From Promethearchaeota archaeon (GTDB lineage: Archaea > Asgardarchaeota > Lokiarchaeia > Sigyniarchaeales > SOKP01): DNA of 64,000 nucleotides. Every line of letters begins with the position of its first letter. The stretch's first letter is position 1. The stretch is taken from the NCBI GenBank assembly GCA_019058425.1, contig JAHPYZ010000004.1:35393-99392 (forward strand), read 5' to 3'. The notes under the pieces were generated by a model. The model was not told the origin of the DNA. It did no database searches and saw only the letters and a list, made by a program, of their open reading frames with translations. Shown here piece after piece: positions 47,443-55,300 of this stretch. Made by a program: the position numbers and the translations under genes.

Positions 47443-48108
47443 TTAAGGAACAATAACAGAATACCAGAGTAGCCATATTCCCAATGTTAGTTCAAAAATT
47501 AAAATTAGTAAGCCTCCAATGCTCCACAATGCCTTAATATCGGATTTTCTAAGAAATAATCCGCTACCTAAGCCATATATAATGCTAGCAATAATTCCAA
47601 ACCATCCGATAAATAGTGGTGCAACACCATAAATAACAAACAGAATTGAGTATCCGAATGTACCAATAGAGAAAAAGAGCTGAGCAATTGCAAATCTTAA
47701 CTTTTTTGTCTTAAAAATATTATTACTTGAATCAATTAACGCATCCTTTTCTGAACCACTGGTACCTGAGTATTTTGCTGCTAAATTGAGAAATCCCCAA
47801 TAATTTTTCTTATCATAAATTTGGATCAATGCTTCTAATACTCGAGATATACACCAGATAATCCCTAGTGTTAAGTTATAAGGACCAAAAGCAATAAATA
47901 GCGTTATCGCAAGAGAGATTATGCCAAGGTGCTCTAAAAGAATTATTACTACTCCAATTTTAAATTTTGATGGATTTTTAGTAATATATTGCAGTTGAGT
48001 TTCTGCGTCTACATCACCTACTGTTTTGTATCCAAAAAGACCACTTGTGATGTTTGTGACTATAATAAATAGAAAAAAGAAACCTGATAACCAAATTTCG
48101 ATAATCAT
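47443..48108 (-). CDS. DUF4386-like membrane protein (copy 2)
   Basis: The 221-residue protein has six membrane helices and matches the gene at 44456: LSGFFFLFIIVTNITSGLFG, FKIGVVIILLEHLGI and CISRVLEALIQIYDKKNYW. It is the last gene of the ABC exporter unit (90-base gap). That both DUF4386-like genes stand in units with the same operator is the main reason to treat them as one regulon. Confidence 0.8.
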   Translation of the reverse strand: MIIEIWLSGFFFLFIIVTNITSGLFGYKTVGDVDAETQLQYITKNPSKFKIGVVIILLEHLGIISLAITLFIAFGPYNLTLGIIWCISRVLEALIQIYDKKNYWGFLNLAAKYSGTSGSEKDALIDSSNNIFKTKKLRFAIAQLFFSIGTFGYSILFVIYGVAPLFIGWFGIIASIIYGLGSGLFLRKSDIKALWSIGGLLILIFELTLGIWLLWYSVIVP

Positions 48109-48198
48109 AGAGAATCATCCAATATTTTATATTTAAGATTTTTAATCATTTTCATAATTTTCATGGATTTAATATAATTTTTAAAAAAAAGGTAGGAT

Positions 48199-48954
48199 TT
48201 ACCTACCGTATAGCTTTACTCCAATGATATATATTACTAAAGTAATAACAGCAATCACTAGAAGATCAAGCCAAAGAAATACGTCTGTTAAAGTTCCTCC
48301 ATAGAATATACGGTATATACCTTCAGAAACATAGTAACTTGGCATGGCATATCCTATTACTTTTGTTGCCTCACCCATATATATGAATGACCCAAATAAC
48401 TGTTGTGGTATGATAAAGATAAAAGCTAAACTACCAGCAGCTCTAGCATCTTTTGCGATAGTTCCTGTAATCAAACCAAGCCCTACCGAGCAAAAGCTCA
48501 TGAAGATCATAAAAACAAATACCATAATTACTCCTTCAACAGTAAGTATTGGATGAAAACCCACGAGAAGTGCAGTTATTAATATTATTGCAGTTTGAAT
48601 AATTGGTATAATGGTATATGATAACATTTGACCGATTATTACTTCACCAGAGGTTATTGGTGTTGTTTTCATTCTTCTCTGCACTCCAGTATCTCGGTCT
48701 CCAGTGACAGCTGATGCAAACGTAAATGTTAATAGTATACCTGAATACGCGAATAATCCTGGAACCATGTGTTCAAAAATACTTCTTGGATTCCCGTATG
48801 CATCAGGTCCCCATTCATAATAATTACCTAAAGCAAATCCTAATATAACTACTAGCAACGCAACAAAAAATATTGAGATTATCAAATACATTGGTGTTCT
48901 TATTAGTTTCTTCATTTCCATCTTGAAAACAGTTAAAATTCTTTGTCCTTTCAT
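48199..48954 (-). CDS. ABC-2 type exporter, permease subunit
   Basis: The 251-residue protein has six membrane helices, an N-terminal cytosolic segment KMEMKKLIRTPMYLI and the signature TGDRDTGVQRRMKTTPITSGE of ABC-2 permeases. It starts two bases after the ATPase gene, so they make one exporter. Such exporters carry drugs, lipids or polysaccharide; the cargo is unknown. Confidence 0.9.
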   Translation of the reverse strand: MKGQRILTVFKMEMKKLIRTPMYLIISIFFVALLVVILGFALGNYYEWGPDAYGNPRSIFEHMVPGLFAYSGILLTFTFASAVTGDRDTGVQRRMKTTPITSGEVIIGQMLSYTIIPIIQTAIILITALLVGFHPILTVEGVIMVFVFMIFMSFCSVGLGLITGTIAKDARAAGSLAFIFIIPQQLFGSFIYMGEATKVIGYAMPSYYVSEGIYRIFYGGTLTDVFLWLDLLVIAVITLVIYIIGVKLYGR

Positions 48955-48956
48955 TA

Positions 48957-49766
48957 TTAAACCCCCTCCGAAATTCTTCTTCCAGTAATTTTTAAAAAGA
49001 CTTCTTCCAAACTTTTAACATTGTGTTCTTCCATGAGTTTTTTGGGAGAATCCAATACTATTAATTTCCCATAATCAATTATAGCTACTCTATCACAAAG
49101 TGCTTCTGCTTCCTCGATATAGTGGGTTGTCAATATAATAGTTCTATTTTCATTTTTTAAAGAACTAATAAACTCCCATGTTTTTCTTCGAACTCGGGGA
49201 TCCATTCCCACTGTAGGTTCATCTAAAAAGAGGATGTTTGGCTCGTTTATTAGGGCAACCAATAAATTTAATTGTCTTTTCATTCCTCCGCTATATTCTT
49301 TTGCTTTTCGCTTACTGGCTTCATATAAATCTAAAGTATTTAATAGCTTTTCTACTCGCTCGTTTATTCTTTCTTTCGACATCAAGTGCATGCTCCCAAA
49401 ATATTCAATATTCTCCCTACCTGTAAGAAATGGGAAGACTGCAGCTTCTTGTGGGCATACACTAATTAATTCTTTAACCTTTTCAAGATTCCTCCCTATA
49501 TCATACCCTCCAATAATAGCAGTTCCTTCTGTAGGTTTTAATAAACCACATAACATATTTATTGTAGTTGTCTTACCAGCTCCATTAGGCCCCAAAAGTC
49601 CAAATAGTTCTCCTTTTCCTACCTGAAATGAAATTCCATCAACAGCTTTAACGTCATTAAACTGTTTTTTCCTAATAAAATGTTTTTTTAAATCTTTGAC
49701 TTCAATGGCTATTGACTCATCAGATCCAAATTTTTTTTCGTTGCTTTTTGATTTTATTTCTGACAT
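48957..49766 (-). CDS. ABC-2 type exporter, ATPase subunit
   Basis: All ATPase motifs are present: Walker A GPNGAGKTTT, Q-loop CPQEAAVFPFLTGREN, signature YSGGMKRQL, Walker B ILFLDEPTVGMDP and H-loop TTHYIEEAEAL. The N-terminal ~20 residues are a polar extra. It is the first gene of the unit driven by operator copy 3, 82 bases upstream. With the permease it forms a membrane exporter. Confidence 0.93.
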   Translation of the reverse strand: MSEIKSKSNEKKFGSDESIAIEVKDLKKHFIRKKQFNDVKAVDGISFQVGKGELFGLLGPNGAGKTTTINMLCGLLKPTEGTAIIGGYDIGRNLEKVKELISVCPQEAAVFPFLTGRENIEYFGSMHLMSKERINERVEKLLNTLDLYEASKRKAKEYSGGMKRQLNLLVALINEPNILFLDEPTVGMDPRVRRKTWEFISSLKNENRTIILTTHYIEEAEALCDRVAIIDYGKLIVLDSPKKLMEEHNVKSLEEVFLKITGRRISEGV

Positions 49767-49827
49767 TTTTTTGAAAACCTGTTTTTTTAAGGTTATGTAT
49801 TGTTTTAATTTAATTAAAAATTTTGAT

Positions 49828-49866
49828 TATTAATTATAATACAGGTTGGGACTCTAATAAGAGTCA
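49828..49866 (-). promoter_or_regulatory. Shared operator-promoter module, copy 3
   Basis: Minus strand: GACTCTTATTAGAGTCCC (49848-49865), here a perfect inverted repeat of six-base arms, then AACCTG and the TATA box TATTATAATTAA. It is the best-formed of the three copies and lies about 80 bases before the ABC ATPase start. Confidence 0.73.
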
Positions 49867-49917
49867 CAAATTAATATTTGATGAAAAAAAAAAAGGGTTA
49901 AAATTTCCTATTTTTAT

Positions 49918-50268
49918 TTAGTTAGTTTTAGAGCTTAACTTAATAAGTCCTCCAGATAATACACCCAACAATATGGTAAGGCAAATGGCAACAACGAGAA
50001 ACACCATATTCCCCGGTCCAAGTAATGCATAACCTATCCAAACAACAGCTATACCAGCACCTAATACCCAGCCAATTACTTCTTTAGTAGTATTTTCTTT
50101 ATTGCTTAGTGCAAAAAATCCTCCAGATAATGTACCCAATAATATAGTAACAGCTATTGCGACAAAAAGAAACACCATACTACCTGCTCCAAGGAACGCA
50201 TAACATATCCAAATAACTGCTATACACGCGCCTGAAAGTTCACCAATTAGTTTTTTAACATCATACAT
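49918..50268 (-). CDS. Four-TM protein made of two tandem 57-residue repeats
   Basis: Residues ~6-60 and ~63-116 are near copies: GACIAVIWICYAFLGAGSMV against GAGIAVVWIGYALLGPGNMV, then LLGTLSGGFFALS against LLGVLSGGLIKLS. The duplication is visible in the DNA as well (offset 171 bases, for example 49951 against 50122). Each repeat has two membrane helices. No family is recognised. It lies between the ABC operon and the divergent DUF998 gene. Confidence 0.72.
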   Translation of the reverse strand: MYDVKKLIGELSGACIAVIWICYAFLGAGSMVFLFVAIAVTILLGTLSGGFFALSNKENTTKEVIGWVLGAGIAVVWIGYALLGPGNMVFLVVAICLTILLGVLSGGLIKLSSKTN

Positions 50269-50406
50269 ATCTCATATTCACCAAATAATCTCTTCAAATT
50301 TTCAATAAATTACTAATTAGGATTAGAAAAATGATAGTAATTTTTAATTTTACCTTTATTATATTAAGGAGTAAACTTTTAATTTTAATCATAAAACCAG
50401 ATAATT

Positions 50407-51015
50407 ATGAATTTATTTCAAATATTAGCAGTTTGTGGAATGCTTAGTCCAATCATTTATACGGCTATGTGGATTATATGTGGAAAGCTAGATTCGAATT
50501 ATAATCATATTCGAGATGATATTAGTTCGCTGTTTGCAGTAGGTGCACCTAACAGACGCTTAGCTCAGTCATTTGTCATTATAGAGAGTGTGTTATTGTT
50601 CATATTTTTTATTGGATTACACGCGGGGATAAATGACGGGGGTGGTTCAATACTTGGCCCTGTCTTTCTTATAATAAGTTCAATTTTAGGAATACTCATT
50701 GCTCTATTTTTCCCTCTTGATGAGGGAGGTGAATTCACAACTTATAAAGGAAAAGGACATATAGCATTTGTAGTTCTAATGGGGATATTTGCGATTGCCG
50801 GGATGGTGGCACTGTGGATTCGTTTGCAGTTGGTATCAGGATGGAATAGTTTTGCCCTATATTCACTCATATCCGCTATAATCTCATTAATAGGCGTTAT
50901 CATATCGATTATATTTGCTGCAGGTAAATATATAGGTATAATAGAAAGAATTATGGTTACTCCTTATCAACTCTTCTACTTTATTCTTAGTCTTATGGTA
51001 TTTCTAAATAATTAA
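50407..51015 (+). CDS. DUF998 membrane protein (copy 2)
   Basis: Six helices and the landmark CGMLSPIIYTAMWIICGKL, NYNHIRDDISSLFAVGAPNR identify a paralogue of the gene at 37020. Unlike that gene it is on the plus strand and has no shared operator upstream. It lies 45 bases before the NapH-like gene on the same strand and may be co-transcribed with it. Confidence 0.82.
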   Translation: MNLFQILAVCGMLSPIIYTAMWIICGKLDSNYNHIRDDISSLFAVGAPNRRLAQSFVIIESVLLFIFFIGLHAGINDGGGSILGPVFLIISSILGILIALFFPLDEGGEFTTYKGKGHIAFVVLMGIFAIAGMVALWIRLQLVSGWNSFALYSLISAIISLIGVIISIIFAAGKYIGIIERIMVTPYQLFYFILSLMVFLNN

Positions 51016-51059
51016 ATTCATTAAATTTTTATTTTTAGAGAACACATATTTCAATTATC

Positions 51060-52253
51060 ATGATTAATCAAAATTTTGATGAATGGATACGATCTTTATA
51101 TTTTCCTCATAATAATATCTTTATTTTGATAATTTTATCATTTGTAATATTAATTTCTGTTGGTTTATTCGCAGTCATTCTAATACACAACCAAAAGTTG
51201 AACAACAAATTAAAAGTGGTTCTGTTATCAATTTCATTCATCTTTGGGGGCATAATTTTAGGTGGTGTTCCCAATGTGGTATTAGTAATTCAACATATTT
51301 TTGCTGATATTCTTTTTCCAAATCGCTTAGTATCCCTGTTGATTAGAATTTCGATTTTTCTAGGACTTACTTTAGTTTTTGGTAGAATTTTTTGTGGTTA
51401 TGTATGCCCTTTAGGAGCCATGCAAGAAATGGCTTCTATGATACGTTTCAAACCAAAATTTGATTATGACAGGAAATTTTGGAAAAAGAAAAACTATCTT
51501 CGCTGGGGATTCTTTATATTTTATGCCATAGCTTCAATGATTTGGGGATTAGAAGCAACATTATTTATGAATCCTATTAATGGGTTTCTTATATATTGGA
51601 CACCATTAAATGTGGTGATTTTTATCGCTTTCATTATATTTTTATTGACCATGTTAATCAGTATCTTCATATATCGTCCCTATTGTAGATTTTCCTGTCC
51701 ATTCGGTGCCTTAGCATTTTTATTTGGTAAGGTTAGCCCTTTGAAGATAAGAAGAACTCCTAATTGTATTGAATGTGGAATATGTGAAAAAATCTGTCCT
51801 ACTTTAGAAGGTTTTGATATCAGCGAGAAAGGGGAATGTTATTATTGCTATCGTTGTATAGACTTTTGTACCAATGAGATGTTTATCGACACTGGAAAAA
51901 TTGCTCAAATAAATAGACTTCTTACTACATATTCATTAGATTTTGATTCAATATCAAAAGATAAATATTTTGATCAGATTATCAAGAGTATCATTAGATT
52001 ACTAATACCCTATAAACGTTCACGTGCTTTAGAACAATTTAATGATGCCCTTAACAATAAAAAAGATATGTCTCAAGAAGCAATTCAAAATATCGTAATA
52101 AGATTAAGAACAATATTTCCAAAGGAGATAGAACAATTCAACCTTTCAAACTATAAAAATTGGATCATAGAAAATGAGTCTAGATGGAAGGAAAAAATTG
52201 AACCAATACATCTAGATAAATTATTCTATGGTTTGAAAAAGGAAACTCAATGA
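51060..52253 (+). CDS. NapH/YccM-like membrane polyferredoxin
   Basis: The 397-residue protein has five membrane helices with the paired motifs RIFCGYVCPLGAM and YCRFSCPFGALAF, then CIECGICEKICP and CYYCYRCIDFC for two 4Fe-4S clusters. This is the NapH/NosR/RdxA group, moving electrons across or at the membrane. The C-terminal ~110 residues are soluble and unusual for the family. It sits downstream of a DUF998 gene and upstream of the giant surface protein. Confidence 0.85.
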   Translation: MINQNFDEWIRSLYFPHNNIFILIILSFVILISVGLFAVILIHNQKLNNKLKVVLLSISFIFGGIILGGVPNVVLVIQHIFADILFPNRLVSLLIRISIFLGLTLVFGRIFCGYVCPLGAMQEMASMIRFKPKFDYDRKFWKKKNYLRWGFFIFYAIASMIWGLEATLFMNPINGFLIYWTPLNVVIFIAFIIFLLTMLISIFIYRPYCRFSCPFGALAFLFGKVSPLKIRRTPNCIECGICEKICPTLEGFDISEKGECYYCYRCIDFCTNEMFIDTGKIAQINRLLTTYSLDFDSISKDKYFDQIIKSIIRLLIPYKRSRALEQFNDALNNKKDMSQEAIQNIVIRLRTIFPKEIEQFNLSNYKNWIIENESRWKEKIEPIHLDKLFYGLKKETQ

Positions 52254-52387
52254 ATAATAATCTTTCTAATCTATTAGAAGGATTATTTTTAAATACATAT
52301 TCCACTATTAAATAGATTAGTTAATTATTATTGATTCTGTTTGATTATTATTTAAAATTGTTAAAATTTTAGAGAAGGGGCATGTAT

Positions 52388-55300
52388 ATGGAGAAAAAAA
52401 ACCAAAAATTAAATCGAGTTATATTTCTATGTACAATTTCAATATTGATTCTGATTGTTAGTGGTATTTTTACAAACCAATCCAACTTGGGTTTAATAGA
52501 TCATGATAATAAAATAGAAGATGAAAATTATAAAGAAGAATCACCGGAACCACTATTAAGCCAACTTCCTGAAGATGCAGGAGGATATATTTCCTCAAAT
52601 ACCGCTAATTTTAAAACTCTTGAAAACGCATCAAGTACAATTTTGAGAAGGGATTATTTGGCTAATGAAAGTAGTTATTTTAACATTACTACACCTCAAT
52701 CTTGGAATACTTCTTCAATGCAATTTGAAATTGAACCTTATTCTAAAAAGCAAATAATTGCAGATCCCAATTTTAACTCAGAATATGAAGGTGGAACTCA
52801 ATATTGGGACACTGAAGAAGAACAGAGCGGATTTGGTTTTTTTACTCAATATGATTTAGAAAATTATCCTTATGGAATAACACATATATATAATTTAAAA
52901 TCAAGAGATAGTCCAGCATTTTATCAAGGTGACCATGCTTATTGGACGCAGGAAGTTGAAAATTTGAATAATCAAAATTTAAATATTAAAAAAGGGAAAA
53001 TAATACAAGAAAAAGATGAACAAGTTAGAGATTTTGATGATTTTGAAACCGATCCATCCTTTTATAAAGATTTAGATACCCCTTATGGTGGTGATTATGC
53101 CCCAATCTGGGATGTGGTTGATCTTTTTTATGAAGAATCTATCACAAGCCTTAGAGTATTAATTGACCCATATCCTTCTATCGTCGGCGGGAATCCTTCA
53201 GCTGCTTGGTGGTATTACATCATTGCTCCATATGAAATTGATTATGCTCAAATAAAAATTACATGGAGTATTGACGAAATCTCTGAATTTGAGTCAGAAG
53301 ATGAATACGAGGTAATCGCGAGAATAAATAATAAATATATTGATGGAAGGAATCCGATTGCTGAGAGTGGAGAAGACATACCATTTAATGGTTCCAGTAC
53401 AGCTTTAATGGTATATGATAATCCAGAGGTTTCTGGTCCTATTAGTCATGGTACAGTTTCAAGAACATATAATATAACAGACTTAATTAATGGGTTAGTG
53501 GGAATAAATAAGTTTGATTTTGGAGTGTGGGCTAAAAACCCTAGTCATCTTGGAGATGTAGACTTAATTTTAGCAAATTTTGAATCAATAGAGATTATGT
53601 TTAATACAACGACTAAATATGAGGTTGCTAATTTAGGTTATAGATATAAATTAGTTGATGCTGATGCATCTGGAAGCAATCCCTTTTTATTAAGTAATGA
53701 TGCATCTCTCTTCTTATATCTAAGAGATATGGATACAGATCATGAAGAATTAATTAGAGTACTTCCATTCTCAATTACAACGATAAGCTACAAAGATTTT
53801 AGTGATACTCCGTGGATTAACATGAATTTTAGTATTTCTGATAAATACCAAGAGTTTTTAAAAGCTGATAGACTAGAGTTTAAAATTGGAGTATATTTTG
53901 AAAATAATTTCTATGAAAGGACTAATTATTATCATTTTATCGATAATGTTACATTCAGAATAAACTATAACCAATCTGTAATAGATACTCAATTAGAAAT
54001 TAAAGTAGATAATTCCCCATGGGAACTTGTTAGCAATAGTATCCATACAATAAATACATCTAATTGGGTTATTGGAGAACCTCATAGTTTTCAATTTACT
54101 ACATTTAACCTTACCTATATCAATAGATTATATCTTAATATAAAATCTGATTCAAATCTTTATCATATCAATGATTATGGTGCTAAAGCAAGCTATTCGA
54201 TAAGTGGAGCAAATGCACTACAGGGAATATGGAATATTACCTATGATAATATGATATCATATAATTATTTATTATGGGAGAACTATAGCTCTTATTTTAA
54301 TTTATCATCATATTTAATATCAATCATAGATATGCCGGCTTTCGATTTTGAGGGTTCTAACAGTTCGAATTGGGACATATTCACTGCTATTACCCCTAAT
54401 TTTAGAAATTATTCTGCTAATCTCATTAGGTATAATTATTCTGGTTCTTCAAATTATCAAAGTGCATTAATATCAAATGCTTTTCAAGCAGGAAATTGGA
54501 CAATTCAAGGTTATCAACCCAATTATATAACCAATTGCCTTTTTAATACTACAAACAGTTATTTAGGCTACCCTTTGTACTACACAGATGAGATTGTGCA
54601 ATATAATTTCACTGTATTAGAATCTACTAAAGGGAACTATTCTGTTGGTTTATACAATAGTAATGGTGACCTTATGAGTGAATTTCCAAAATATTACTCC
54701 TCTAATGGATTGAATATTATTGGAACAATAGATCTTGCAGAAAAATATACAGTTGGTCATTACTACCTGTACATAAAATGGAATGACACAGCTTCAAATC
54801 CTACAAGTACATTGCGGTTTGGTTCAATAATTAAATCTTTTGTTATTTTTAACAATACATATGCTCAATTTACAAAGGAAACTCCACAAGTTTCATCTGG
54901 AGAAATTGCAGAATTTGCTTTAAACTACACTACATATAAAGGATGGGGTATACCAAATGCTACCATTATAGTGTATGAAAATTCAACTGGAACTGTAAAT
55001 TATTGGGGAGTAGCATGGTCAGGAGCGTATCAAGTTGGAGACATCACATATTTAGGAAATGGAAATTATTCTATTCCACTTATAACAGATCTAGCACCAA
55101 ATGGAACTTACCCCTTATTTTTCTATATTTCAAATTTTCCTAATAAGCCCCACATTCTATCTACAACTTTAAGAGTAATTGCTACAAATTTAATTGAATT
55201 TGACATTACATCAGGTGCTTATTTGGATGTCTCCGAGTGGGTTATTAATTCTGATAATGTTCCCTATGTAAATGATACAGTAAATAGTGTTATTAGAGTA

